Assembly: GCF_900107235.1 (NCBI RefSeq)
Contig: NZ_FNPF01000001.1
Span: 310,001-374,000, forward strand
Origin: Citreimonas salinaria
GTDB lineage: Bacteria; Pseudomonadota; Alphaproteobacteria; Rhodobacterales; Rhodobacteraceae
Direction of reading: 5' to 3'
DNA length: 64,000 nt
Part shown: positions 55,056 through 63,448 of the stretch, in pieces
Numbering within the stretch: position 1 is the stretch's first letter
Layout of the letters: every line of letters begins with the position of its first letter
Notes under the pieces: model-generated
What the model was told of the DNA's origin: nothing
What the model saw: only the letters and a program-made list of their open reading frames with translations
The model's database searches: none
Made by a program: the position numbers and the translations under genes

Positions 55056-55891
55056 CCGCGTCACTCCCCCGCATCCCGCTGGCCGGCGTCATCGGCTCTC
55101 CGGTTGCTCATTCCCGTTCACCGGTCCTCCACGGCCACTGGCTGCGCCGATACGGGTTGAAGGGTCATTACGTCCCGCTCGACATCGCCGAGGACCGGCT
55201 CGAGGTCATGTTGCGCGTCCTGCCCGAGCTCGGCTTCGTCGGCGTCAACGTGACGATCCCCCACAAGGAACGCGTGCTGGCGCTTGCCGATCTCGTCTCC
55301 GACCGCGCCTCGCTGATCGGAGCCGCCAACACGTTGATCTTCCGGCCCGACGGCAAGATCTATGCCGACAATACCGATGGCTACGGCTTCGTCGAGAACC
55401 TGCGCCAATCCGTGCCGGACTGGCGACCTGCGGCCGGCCCTGCGACTGTCTTTGGCGCGGGCGGCGCCGCGCGCGCGGTCGTCGTCTCGCTTCTGGACGC
55501 GGGCGTTCCCGAGATCCGTGTGACCAACCGGACCCGCCTCCGCGCCGAGATGTTGCGCGAGAACTTCGGCAACCGCGTTCAGGTCCACGACTGGGTCAAG
55601 GCCGGCAACCTGCTCGAAGACAGTGCGCTGGTGGTCAACACCACGTCACTGGGCATGACCGGCAAGCCCGAAATGCGCGTGCCGCTGGACGGGATGAAGC
55701 CTGGATGCGTGGTCAACGACCTGGTGTATGCGCCGCTCGAAACGCGCCTCTTGCGCGTCGCGCGGGAGCGGGGATGCCGCGCCGTCGATGGGTTGGGCAT
55801 GCTCCTGCACCAGGCGGTTCCCGGCTTCGAACGCTGGTTCGGCCAACGCCCCGACGTCGATGCCGCCTTGCGCGAGGCCGTGCTGGCATGA
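55052..55891 (+). CDS. aroE: Shikimate dehydrogenase
   Basis: NADPH-dependent reduction of 3-dehydroshikimate to shikimate in aromatic amino-acid synthesis; 279 residues. N-terminal substrate site SPVAHSRSP, catalytic Lys in NVTIPHKE, then NTDGYGF and the nucleotide fold VFGAGGAARAVV with NRTR. Overlaps maf upstream and coaE downstream by 4 bp each. Confidence 0.96.
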   Translation: MTASLPRIPLAGVIGSPVAHSRSPVLHGHWLRRYGLKGHYVPLDIAEDRLEVMLRVLPELGFVGVNVTIPHKERVLALADLVSDRASLIGAANTLIFRPDGKIYADNTDGYGFVENLRQSVPDWRPAAGPATVFGAGGAARAVVVSLLDAGVPEIRVTNRTRLRAEMLRENFGNRVQVHDWVKAGNLLEDSALVVNTTSLGMTGKPEMRVPLDGMKPGCVVNDLVYAPLETRLLRVARERGCRAVDGLGMLLHQAVPGFERWFGQRPDVDAALREAVLA

Positions 55892-56484
55892 CCTTCCGGC
55901 TTGGTCTGACCGGGTCGATCGGCATGGGAAAATCAACGACCGCAAGGCTTTTTGCCGAGGCCGGTTGCGCCGTCTGGGATGCCGACGCGGCCGTGCATCG
56001 CCTCTATTCCAGCGGCGGGGCCGCGGTCGGCCCGATCGCCGCCGCGTTTCCCGATGCCGTGCGCGATGGCGCCGTGTCGCGAGACGCCCTGCGCCCTATC
56101 ATTGCCGCCGACCCCGATGCATTGTCCCGGATCGAGGCGATCGTTCACCCGCTGGTTCAGGCCGACCGCCAGGCGTTCGCTGAAGAGAACGCTGACCGGA
56201 TCGCGGTCTACGACATCCCCCTGCTATTCGAAACCAGGGCCGAGACCGAGATGGACGCCACCGCCTGCGTAACCGTTTCACGTGAAACGCAAAATGCGCG
56301 CGTGCTGGCGCGCGGCACAATGTCCGAGACGGATCTTGACCGCATTTTGGCCCGCCAGATGCCGAACGAGCAGAAATGCGCCCTCGCCACCTACGTGATC
56401 GAGACAGACACGCTTGACCACGCGCGCGAGCAGGTACACGATATATTGCGCAAAATCAGAAGCGGACTACCAGATCATGCGTGA
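55888..56484 (+). CDS. coaE: Dephospho-CoA kinase
   Basis: Last step of coenzyme A synthesis; 198 residues. P-loop GSIGMGKS at 9-16, then [10 protein letters not shown], the lid region and DIPLLFET. Codons for SRET near residue 132 are part of a near-consensus parS palindrome. Overlaps aroE and dnaQ. Confidence 0.95.
   Translation: MTFRLGLTGSIGMGKSTTARLFAEAGCAVWDADAAVHRLYSSGGAAVGPIAAAFPDAVRDGAVSRDALRPIIAADPDALSRIEAIVHPLVQADRQAFAEENADRIAVYDIPLLFETRAETEMDATACVTVSRETQNARVLARGTMSETDLDRILARQMPNEQKCALATYVIETDTLDHAREQVHDILRKIRSGLPDHA
56274..56289. promoter_or_regulatory. parS-like site 3 (inside coaE)
   Basis: Perfect 16-bp palindrome CGTTTCACGTGAAACG. It matches parS in 14 of 16 positions; only the outer T/A pair is replaced by C/G. 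It lies on the opposite side of the putative oriC from sites 1 and 2. Confidence 0.85.
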
Positions 56485-57166
56485 AATCGTCCTCGACACG
56501 GAAACGACCGGATTCGAGCCGGAGCAGGGCGACCGCATCGTCGAGATCGGCGCGGTCGAGCTGATGAACCACGTGCCGACCGGCCGGACGTACCACCAGT
56601 ACATCAATCCCCAACGTGCGATGCCGGCCGAGGCCTTCGCTGTGCACGGACTCGGCGATGATTTCCTGCGCGACAAGCCGCTGTTCCACGAGATCGTGGA
56701 CGAGTTCCGCGCCTTCATCGACGGCGCCAAGCTGGTGATCCACAACGCCGCCTTCGACGTGAAATTCCTCAACGCCGAGTTGAAGTGGTGCAAGCGCCCT
56801 GCCCTGCCCGCCGATTGCGCCACAGACACGCTGGACATCGCGCGGCGGCGGTTTCCCGGCTCGCCGGCTTCACTGGATGCGCTGTGCCGGCGCTTCGGGA
56901 TTGACAACGGCGCACGCACGCTGCACGGCGCATTGCTGGACTCCGAGATCCTGGCCGAGGTCTATCTGGAACTGATCGGCGGCAAGCAGCCGGATTTCGG
57001 GCTGTCGGCGCCTGGCCAGCGGGCCGCCACCGCCGATGCCGGCGCGGACTGGCGTCCGCGTCCCCGCCTGGAACCCTTGGCGCCCCGTCTGTCGGACACG
57101 GAAAAGGCGGCTCACGCCGCCTTTGTCGAGAAGCTCGGGGAAAGTGCGCTCTGGACGCGGCTCTAG
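56477..57166 (+). CDS. dnaQ: DNA polymerase III epsilon subunit (proofreading exonuclease)
   Basis: 229 residues. Exo I DTETTG (Asp7, Glu9), Exo [12 protein letters not shown], Exo III region [17 protein letters not shown]: the DEDDh set. Proofreads for the replicative polymerase. Start at the ATG overlapping coaE by 8 bp, which gives the usual [10 protein letters not shown]-terminus. Confidence 0.95.
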   Translation: MREIVLDTETTGFEPEQGDRIVEIGAVELMNHVPTGRTYHQYINPQRAMPAEAFAVHGLGDDFLRDKPLFHEIVDEFRAFIDGAKLVIHNAAFDVKFLNAELKWCKRPALPADCATDTLDIARRRFPGSPASLDALCRRFGIDNGARTLHGALLDSEILAEVYLELIGGKQPDFGLSAPGQRAATADAGADWRPRPRLEPLAPRLSDTEKAAHAAFVEKLGESALWTRL

Positions 57167-57201
57167 GAGGATCGATGCAGTAAAGGGTCTGCCGATCAAC
57201 C

Positions 57202-57714
57202 CTACTGCGTCGGCGCGTTGGATGCCTCGGCCTGCGTCGCCGCCTGGCGGCGCTGGATCTCGGCGCGGTACAGCGCAAGAAAGTCGATCATCTCGAGGTT
57301 CAGCGGCGGGAAGCCACCATCGCGCGACATGTCCGAGACGATGCGGCGGGCGAACGGGAACAGCATGCGCGGGCACTCGATCAGGAGGAACGGGTGCAGC
57401 TGGTCCTCCGGCACGTTCTCGATGTTGAAGACGCCGACATAGTCCAGTTCCAGCAGGAAGAGTTGCGCGCCGTTGGACTTCGACTTGCTGTCGACCTTCA
57501 GCTTCAGCACCACCTCGTACTGGTTCTCGACCGAGCGTTTCTTCGCGTCGAGGTTCACCTGCACCTGTACGTCGGGCTGGACGTCGCCGCCGGCACCCTT
57601 CTGGGACAGGATGTTCTCGAAGGACAGGTCGCGCACGAACTGCGCGAGGACGTTCATCTTGGGCGCCTGCTGGGGCTGCTGGGGCTGCGTTGCGCCGTTC
57701 TCGCTCTCGGCCAT
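57202..57714 (-). CDS. secB: SecB, protein-export chaperone
   Basis: 170 residues with a Gln/Pro-rich N-terminus. Family blocks VRDLSFENILSQ, VNLDAKKRS, LLELDYVGVFNIENV and ECPRMLFPFARRIV are clear. Keeps precursor proteins unfolded for SecA in the cytoplasm; forms tetramers. Convergent with dnaQ. Confidence 0.95.
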   Translation of the reverse strand: MAESENGATQPQQPQQAPKMNVLAQFVRDLSFENILSQKGAGGDVQPDVQVQVNLDAKKRSVENQYEVVLKLKVDSKSKSNGAQLFLLELDYVGVFNIENVPEDQLHPFLLIECPRMLFPFARRIVSDMSRDGGFPPLNLEMIDFLALYRAEIQRRQAATQAEASNAPTQ

Positions 57715-57812
57715 GGGTCGGTCTCCGCTGTGTCAGGGTTGAGGACGGCATAGCAGCGCCGCCGCCCGGCCTCAATGCCCGGTGTCGCGCATGACCGCGC
57801 CACCGGCGCGTA

Positions 57813-58313
57813 TCAGTGCCGCGTCCAGCCAGAGCCGGGATGGTTGGGCGACTTGCCGCGCGGCACCTCCGAATACTCGCCCTCGATCACCGTGTCGCGC
57901 GGGCGCCGGCCCGCGTATGGATCGCGATACGGTCCCTGTGGCCCCTGCCCCATTGTGAATCGCTGCACCTTCACCCGCTTCTTAGCCCAAAGGAACACCG
58001 CATGCCGCACCGGCGGCGCCAGAAGCGCGAAGCCGACCGCGTCGGTGAAGAACCCGGGCGTCAGCAGCAGCGCACCCGACACCAGGATCATCGCGGCATC
58101 GGCCAGCGGCTCGGACGGGTTGTCCAGCCGCTCGAAGCTGGATCGCAGCCGCCCGATCGCCATCCGTCCCTGCGCGCGCACCAGCCAGGTGCCGGCGATG
58201 GCGGTCAGCACGACGATCGCCAACGTCGGCCAAAGGCCGATAAGACCGCCGACTTCGATGAACAGTGCGATCTCGATCAGCGGGACCAGAAGAAAGGCGA
58301 GAAACAGCCACAT
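57813..58313 (-). CDS. fxsA: FxsA family membrane protein
   Basis: 166 residues. Two strongly hydrophobic segments at the N-terminus (LFLAFLLVPLIEIALFIEVG and LWPTLAIVVLTAIAGTWLV) and a third around 75-100 with ALLLTPGFFTDAVG, all FxsA family marks. In E. coli the protein relieves phage T7 exclusion by the F plasmid when overproduced; normal role unknown. Its direction matches secB, 98 bp downstream. Divergent from the Tim44-domain gene. Confidence 0.9.
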   Translation of the reverse strand: MWLFLAFLLVPLIEIALFIEVGGLIGLWPTLAIVVLTAIAGTWLVRAQGRMAIGRLRSSFERLDNPSEPLADAAMILVSGALLLTPGFFTDAVGFALLAPPVRHAVFLWAKKRVKVQRFTMGQGPQGPYRDPYAGRRPRDTVIEGEYSEVPRGKSPNHPGSGWTRH

Positions 58314-58415
58314 GGGCGAGACCTCCGGACGTGGGTTCAGGTGGACTTGGCCGCCTGCGGTCCCTACATAGGAAACCAACCGCGAAGTTTCCATGCACAC
58401 CCCTACGAGGTGCCG

Positions 58416-59081
58416 ATGAATTCCTCTCTTCTGCAGCTGCTGGTCCTGGCCGGAATCGCCGTCTTTCTCGTGTTGCGCCTGCGCAGCGTGCTGGGGTCGC
58501 GCGATGGCTACGAGAAGCCGGCAGTGCCCGGCAGCAGCGCGCGCGATCGCGCAGCGCACCGCCCCGATTTCGAGGTGATCGAAGGCGGGCCGGATCACGA
58601 TATCGTGGATCACGTGCCCGAAGGCTCTCCTGCGGCGCGCGCGCTGGCCGAGATGAAGCGCGTAGAGCCGTCCTTCGGTGTCGGCGACTTTTTGGGCGGC
58701 GCGCGCGGCGCCTACGAGATGATCCTCATGGGGTTCGAGCGCGGCAAGGTCGACGAACTGATCCCCTTCCTCGCCCCCGACGTCTACGAGACCTTCGCAG
58801 ACGTGGTCCAGCAGCGGCAGGAGCAGGGCCTGACCATCGAGGCCGATTTCGTCGGCGTGCGCGAAACCGCGCTGCACGACGCCAGCTTCGACCCCGAAAC
58901 CCGCCGCGCCGAAATTACCGTGCGCTTCATCGGCGAGCTGACCTCGGTCGTGAAGGACGCCGAGGGCAACGTCATCGAAGGCTCTCCCACCGCGATCAAG
59001 CGGCAGAAGGACATCTGGACCTTCGCGCGCGTCATGGGCAGCGACGATCCCAACTGGCAGCTCGTCGCCACGGACGAATGA
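58416..59081 (+). CDS. Tim44/TimA-domain membrane-associated protein
   Basis: 221 residues. One N-terminal membrane helix (about 5-22), a charged linker, then a Tim44-like C-terminal domain from about 90: FLGGARGAYEMILMGFERGK, APDVYETFADVV and ETALHDASFDPETRRAEITVRFIGEL. Alphaproteobacterial members resemble mitochondrial Tim44 and are membrane-associated; a link to protein export fits the nearby secB (inference). Start behind tacgaggtgcc. Stop overlaps mltA (ATGA). Confidence 0.88.
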   Translation: MNSSLLQLLVLAGIAVFLVLRLRSVLGSRDGYEKPAVPGSSARDRAAHRPDFEVIEGGPDHDIVDHVPEGSPAARALAEMKRVEPSFGVGDFLGGARGAYEMILMGFERGKVDELIPFLAPDVYETFADVVQQRQEQGLTIEADFVGVRETALHDASFDPETRRAEITVRFIGELTSVVKDAEGNVIEGSPTAIKRQKDIWTFARVMGSDDPNWQLVATDE

Positions 59082-60118
59082 TTGGCAGGCTTGCGGCGGC
59101 CCTTCTCGCGGTATCCGCGATGACCGGTTCCGCACAAGCCGCCGACGGATCGTCCTACGCGATCCTCGGCTTCGAGGATCTGCAAGGCTGGGCCGATGAC
59201 GACCACCAAGCCGCCCTCGACGTGTTCCGCAACACCTGTGGCGATCTGAACGATCCCGACTGGCGCGCCTTGTGCGCGATGGCCGCCGATACCGGCGACG
59301 CGCGGCAGTTCTTCGAGCTGTTCTTCCGCCCGGTGATGATCTCGGACGGCGCCGATCCGCTTTTCACCGGCTATTTCGAGCCTGAACTGGATGGTTCGCT
59401 CACCCGCACCTCCCGCTATTCGCACCCGCTCTACACCATGCCCTCCGAGGCCGCCGAAACACGCCCTTGGCTGACCCGGCGCGAGATCCTGTCCACCGGC
59501 GCGCTGGCCGGCCGCGGGCTGGAAATCGCTTGGGTCGATGACCCGGTCGAGGCGTTCTTCCTTCAGGTCCAGGGCTCCGGCCGGATCCGCCTGCCCGACG
59601 GTCAATCGATCCGGGTGGGCTATGCCGGCGCCAACGGCCATCCCTACAGCTCGATTGGGCAGGAACTGGTGCGCCGGGGCATCTACGAGCCACACCAGGT
59701 TTCGGCCGACGTCATTCGCAACTGGGTGCGCCGCAACCCCGACGAGGGCCGCGAGCTGCTGTTTCACAACGACAGCTACGTGTTCTTCCGCGAGGTCAGC
59801 GAGGTTCCGGCCGAGCGCGGCCCGCTGGGCGCGATGAACCGCTCGATCACGCCGATGCGCTCGATCGCCGTCGACCCGGCCTTCGTGCCGCTTGGCGCGC
59901 CGGTCTGGATCGAGAAGGCCGGCGACGAGCCGATGCAGCGCCTGATGATCGCGCAAGACACCGGCTCGGCCATCAAGGGTGCGCAGCGGGCCGATATCTA
60001 TTTCGGCACCGGCGACGATGCCGGGCAGCGCGCCGGGCGCGTCAAGGATGGCGGGCGCATGGTCGTGCTGCTGCCGATCCAGCGCGCCTACGCCCTGCTG
60101 CCGCAGGACCCCCCATGA
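59078..60118 (+). CDS. mltA: MltA, membrane-bound lytic murein transglycosylase A
   Basis: 346 residues. Signal peptide of about 21 residues (AVSAMTGSAQA). The MltA barrel includes FTGYFEPELDGS and FFLQVQGSGRIRLPDG, and the C-terminal 3D domain has the catalytic Asp (about 294) in AQDTGSAIKGAQRADIYFGTG. Cleaves peptidoglycan glycan strands. There is no lipobox cysteine, unlike E. coli MltA, so it may be soluble in the periplasm. Overlaps its neighbours on both sides by ATGA. Confidence 0.93.
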   Translation: MIGRLAAALLAVSAMTGSAQAADGSSYAILGFEDLQGWADDDHQAALDVFRNTCGDLNDPDWRALCAMAADTGDARQFFELFFRPVMISDGADPLFTGYFEPELDGSLTRTSRYSHPLYTMPSEAAETRPWLTRREILSTGALAGRGLEIAWVDDPVEAFFLQVQGSGRIRLPDGQSIRVGYAGANGHPYSSIGQELVRRGIYEPHQVSADVIRNWVRRNPDEGRELLFHNDSYVFFREVSEVPAERGPLGAMNRSITPMRSIAVDPAFVPLGAPVWIEKAGDEPMQRLMIAQDTGSAIKGAQRADIYFGTGDDAGQRAGRVKDGGRMVVLLPIQRAYALLPQDPP

Positions 60119-60708
60119 CCCGGCGGCGCCTGCGCCCGGACGAGCTCGAGCTGTGGCAGCAGATCGCGCGCAGCACCGATCCGCTGCACAAGCGCGCCCG
60201 CCATCGCACCGAGGCGCCGCAGAAACAGTCCCGAGCGGAGCCGAAGCAGAAGCCCGATCCGCTGCCGATCCAGCCGTTCACGGTGGGGCAGGCGGCCAAG
60301 GCGCGGACCGCGACTCAATCCGTGCCGCAGCCTACGGGCCAATGGCTCGACGCGCAGCCCAAGCGCATGGACTCGAAGGCGTACACGCGACTCAAGCGCG
60401 GCAAGCTCGCACCCGAGGCGCGGCTAGACCTGCACGGCCTCACGTTGGACGAGGCGCATCCGCGGCTGATCTCGTTCATCCTTCGCGGTCAGTCGCGCGG
60501 CTTTCGTCTGGTTCTGGTCATCACCGGCAAGGGCCGCCGCGAGGACCCCTACGACCCGATGCCTGACCGGCGCGGGGTGCTGAAACGTCAGGTTCCGATC
60601 TGGCTGGGCCAGGCGCCGGTGGCGCAGGCAGTGCTGCAGGTGGCGCCGGCGCATGTCCGGCACGGCGGCGAGGGCGCGTATTACGTCTATCTCAGGAAAA
60701 GCCGATGA
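60115..60708 (+). CDS. Smr-domain protein
   Basis: 197 residues. The basic, disordered N-terminal half is followed by a Smr (MutS2 C-terminal-like) domain with LDLHGLTLDEAHPRL and LVITGKGR. Such domains nick or bind nucleic acid; recent members act on ribosome-stalled mRNA. Alphaproteobacterial stand-alone Smr proteins are uncharacterised in detail. Overlaps the mltA stop. Confidence 0.88.
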   Translation: MTRRRLRPDELELWQQIARSTDPLHKRARHRTEAPQKQSRAEPKQKPDPLPIQPFTVGQAAKARTATQSVPQPTGQWLDAQPKRMDSKAYTRLKRGKLAPEARLDLHGLTLDEAHPRLISFILRGQSRGFRLVLVITGKGRREDPYDPMPDRRGVLKRQVPIWLGQAPVAQAVLQVAPAHVRHGGEGAYYVYLRKSR

Positions 60709-60789
60709 AGGGGCTGGCGGGTGTTCTCGGGATGCCGGCGCGGGCGAGGCGCGCGTGACAGTCGACCACTTTGTGCAGGAGGCACATCC

Positions 60790-61326
60790 TTGAGCAACGC
60801 GATCCCCGCCTGGGTGGACGGCCGGCTTGCGCCGGTCGACAAGCTGGAGGTCCATCTTAGGGGCCTGCGGCACAAGGCCGTGTCGGTCTTCGTGACCAGC
60901 GGCGACCGCGTGCTGATCCAGCGCCGCGCCTTGGGCAAGTATCACACGCCCGGCCTTTGGGCGAATACCTGCTGCACGCATCCCGGCTGGGACGAAGGCA
61001 GTCTGGACTGCGCCAACCGGCGGCTGGAGGAAGAGCTGGGGATCACCGGGCTGGCGCCGGAATACCGCGACCGGGTTGAATACCGCGCCGATGTGGGAGG
61101 CGGGATGGTCGAGCACGAGGTCGTGGACATTTTCCTGGCCGAGGCCCCGGCGGACCTGTGTGTGGTGCCGAACCCGGATGAGGTCATGCAGACCGAATGG
61201 GTGCGCTTTGCGGACCTGATCGCGCGGGTGGCCGCCGCGCCAGTGAGCTTCACACCCTGGCTGCGGATCTATCTGGATACCTACGCGGAACGGATCTTCG
61301 GTGACCGGATGATTTCGCGGATCTGA
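60790..61326 (+). CDS. idi: Isopentenyl-diphosphate delta-isomerase, type I
   Basis: Converts IPP to DMAPP for isoprenoid synthesis; 178 residues, Nudix fold. The active-site cysteine is in ANTCCTHP (Cys61 or Cys62) and the Nudix glutamates in RRLEEELGI (77-85). The start is a TTG with an excellent ribosome binding site (aggagg 8 bp upstream), giving MSNAIPAWVDG. In this family idi often serves carotenoid or ubiquinone supply. The second dispersed repeat begins 13 bp after the stop. Confidence 0.92.
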   Translation: MSNAIPAWVDGRLAPVDKLEVHLRGLRHKAVSVFVTSGDRVLIQRRALGKYHTPGLWANTCCTHPGWDEGSLDCANRRLEEELGITGLAPEYRDRVEYRADVGGGMVEHEVVDIFLAEAPADLCVVPNPDEVMQTEWVRFADLIARVAAAPVSFTPWLRIYLDTYAERIFGDRMISRI

Positions 61327-61339
61327 ACCTCTGGTCTGG

Positions 61340-61417
61340 ATGTCCCACGGTGGGACATGGTTGCGCCTAACAAAATCAAGCACTTCCAGAGGCGAATTTA
61401 CCATTCGTCAAGATTTA
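61340..61417. repeat. Dispersed palindromic repeat, copy B
   Basis: TGTCCCACGGTGGGACA (61341-61357) plus about 60 bp related to copy A at 7641-7718. Conserved blocks beyond the dyad include TTGCG, AAATCAA, CTT and TTTAC. Flanking pair A/T instead of G/C. The gap 61327-61679 between idi and the cytochrome gene holds this element, a weak small open frame on the other strand, and nothing else I can name. Confidence 0.7.
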
Positions 61418-61556
61418 CCCCGCGTCGGAGCCGAGTGACGAGGCCCGGCGGCGGCGGCCGCGGGGCAGGGTCTTCGGGCTCGGTCGGGCTGAATTCCGCG
61501 CGCTTCAGGCTGTCTCCCAGCCAGGTGCGCACGGGGCGCGGCGGGCGCTTCGTCAT
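61398..61556 (-). CDS. Possible small proline/arginine-rich protein, 52 codons
   Basis: Reverse-strand frame from ATG at 61556 to TAA at 61398, inside the gap between two rightward genes. The product begins MTKRPPRPVRTWLGDSLKRA, contains four prolines in a row and ends NLDEW. No clear ribosome binding site. Its last 20 bp lie within repeat copy B, and a TAA stands at the same aligned position in copy A. Could be real but equally could be chance in GC-rich DNA. Confidence 0.3.
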   Translation of the reverse strand: MTKRPPRPVRTWLGDSLKRAEFSPTEPEDPAPRPPPPGLVTRLRRGVNLDEW

Positions 61557-61679
61557 TGCTTGCGTCGGCGGCGCCGAGGAAGCGATGGAGGCCGCCCCGG
61601 CCGGAACCCGACGGCGGACCCGGTGTTGACCGGCAGCACATCAGGCTAGATTGACGACAGGACTGTAGGGAGAGCGACC

Positions 61680-62153
61680 ATGACATTGAAGATCGCAACC
61701 ATCGTGACGCTGGCCGGCCTTGCGGCCCCCGCCTTCGCACAGGACAACGGCGCCGCCGTGACCGGGGACGCCGCAGCCGGCGAGACCGTGTTCAACCGGT
61801 GCAAGGCCTGCCACCAGATCGTCGACGACGAGGGAGAGATGATCGTGCGCGGTGGTCGGGTCGGACCCGATCTGTACGGCCTCGCGGGCCGCGAGGCGGG
61901 CTCCGTGGAGGACTTCAACTACAGCGACGCGCTGGTGCAGGCGGGCGATCAGGGGCTGGTCTGGGAGGCCGAGACCTTCAAGCCGTTCGTGCTGCATCCC
62001 TCCGACTACCTGACCGAATACCTAGGCGAGACCGCGCGCAGCAAGATGCAGCCGCAGCGTCTGGACGACGAACAGCTGAACGATCTCTGGGCCTACCTGT
62101 CGCAGTTCGGCGCGGCCGAGGACGCCGAAGGGGAAGCCCCCGAGGGAAGCTGA
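61680..62153 (+). CDS. Periplasmic class I cytochrome c (c2/c551 type)
   Basis: 157 residues. Signal peptide of 20 residues (cleavage APAFA-Q). Heme motif CKACH (Cys41, Cys44, His45) and probable axial Met123 in SKMQPQ; acidic C-terminal tail. Soluble periplasmic electron carrier, resembling the cytochromes c2/c551 of roseobacters, probably between bc1 and oxidases. Ribosome binding site agggaga. Confidence 0.9.
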   Translation: MTLKIATIVTLAGLAAPAFAQDNGAAVTGDAAAGETVFNRCKACHQIVDDEGEMIVRGGRVGPDLYGLAGREAGSVEDFNYSDALVQAGDQGLVWEAETFKPFVLHPSDYLTEYLGETARSKMQPQRLDDEQLNDLWAYLSQFGAAEDAEGEAPEGS

Positions 62154-62189
62154 CCAGCGGCCGCGCGCTTCGGCGCGATGGCGATCAGG

Positions 62190-62210
62190 GGCGCGCCCGC
62201 CGGGCGCGCC
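62190..62210 (+). terminator. Terminator of the cytochrome c gene
   Basis: Perfect repeat GGCGCGCCC / GGGCGCGCC with a GCC loop followed by TTT, 36 bp after the stop; the convergent gene ends 33 bp further on. Confidence 0.65.
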
Positions 62211-62242
62211 TTTCGCGTGCCGAAAGGTCGCGCGCGAGCGGC

Positions 62243-63349
62243 TCAGTTCGTGAGGATCGTGGCCTGTCGCGTCAGGCCGAAGGTCGTCCCGACCAGCCCG
62301 AGGACCATGCGAGTGTTGTTGACCGGGGATTCCGTCGCCAGAACCGTGTCGCCGGGCTGGATCTGGAACTTGCGCGCGGCGAACAGGCCGTCCGCGCTGG
62401 TCAGGTCGAAGGCGAAGACCACCTGCGGCAGCCGCGGGCCTGCGCCGCCGAGCATCGTCGCGGGGTATTCGCGCAGCACCAGGACGCCCTCGGGGTCGGC
62501 GCGGCTTTCGACCAGTCCGCCCATCAGCGACAGCGCCTCGAGCGCGCTCAGGTGGTCCTTGGGGAAATAGATCAGATCCTCGGTGCCCGAGGCGCCCAAG
62601 GCGACGAAGCTGCGGTCGTCGGCTTCGACGATGACGGTGTCGCGCGGGGACAGCAGGGCGTTGTAGTGCGCCCCTTCATAGAGACGGTCGGCCGAGATGG
62701 TGAATGTCCGGGACCCGCGCAGAAGCTTGACCTGCGGATTGCGCAGGTTCGATGAAATGCCGCCGGCATCCGCCAGCACGTTGAGGATCTTGTAGTTCCG
62801 CGACGGCATCGGGTAGGCGCCGGGCTTGGCCACGCCGCCCACCACGTCGATGGCGTAATCACGGCCCTGCAGGAGGCTCAGCTGCACCTGGGCCGATGGC
62901 GCGATGACCTCGAGCCGGGACTGGACCCGCTGGCGCGCTTCGGCCGGCGTCAGGCCGCCGACCTGGATCTGGTCGACATAGGGCAGGAAGATCCGCCCCG
63001 AGCCGTCGACCTCGACCTCTTCGATGCGGGTGAACCGCTGGTTGGGATTGGTCAGCAGCGAATTGTCCTGGCTGTCCCAGATGGTGATGTCGAGCAGGTC
63101 GCCGCCGCGGATGATCGAGTTGTCGGGCCCGGCGCCGGTCTGGGGCCAGCGCGCGCTGGTGTCCGGTTCGGGCCAGGCCTGCAGGGCGGCAAGGCTTGCG
63201 CGGGTGACCTCGACGACCTGGAAACTGGGCGTTTCGGCGCGGGTCTCGCGCAGGATCTCGGACTGGACGGCGGCGCCGCGCGGCAGGCTGCAGGCGGCCA
63301 GCAGCAGCAGCGATCCGACGAGAATGGTCCGCGTGATGGTCTGTCGCAC
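62243..63349 (-). CDS. Polysaccharide export outer-membrane lipoprotein (Wza/OtnA type)
   Basis: 368 residues. Lipobox LAAC (Cys20). A PES domain (DLLDITIWDSQD, then VDGSGRIFLPYVDQIQVGGLTPAEA) is followed by SLBB beta-grasp repeats (VVGGVAKPGAYPMP; LSALEALSLMGGL). Wza-type proteins form the outer-membrane channel for capsule or exopolysaccharide. Start is GTG at 63349 behind ggggaagac; the frame upstream belongs to another gene on the opposite strand. First gene of what looks like an exopolysaccharide locus. Confidence 0.9.
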   Translation of the reverse strand: MRQTITRTILVGSLLLLAACSLPRGAAVQSEILRETRAETPSFQVVEVTRASLAALQAWPEPDTSARWPQTGAGPDNSIIRGGDLLDITIWDSQDNSLLTNPNQRFTRIEEVEVDGSGRIFLPYVDQIQVGGLTPAEARQRVQSRLEVIAPSAQVQLSLLQGRDYAIDVVGGVAKPGAYPMPSRNYKILNVLADAGGISSNLRNPQVKLLRGSRTFTISADRLYEGAHYNALLSPRDTVIVEADDRSFVALGASGTEDLIYFPKDHLSALEALSLMGGLVESRADPEGVLVLREYPATMLGGAGPRLPQVVFAFDLTSADGLFAARKFQIQPGDTVLATESPVNNTRMVLGLVGTTFGLTRQATILTN

Positions 63350-63448
63350 GTCTTCCCCCGGCCGGTCCGGCACCTTAAGCCGCTTACACCGGCTTCGTCC
63401 CGTGATAGACACTCTGCCGGTGCAAGGAAAGACCGGAGAACGCCCCCC

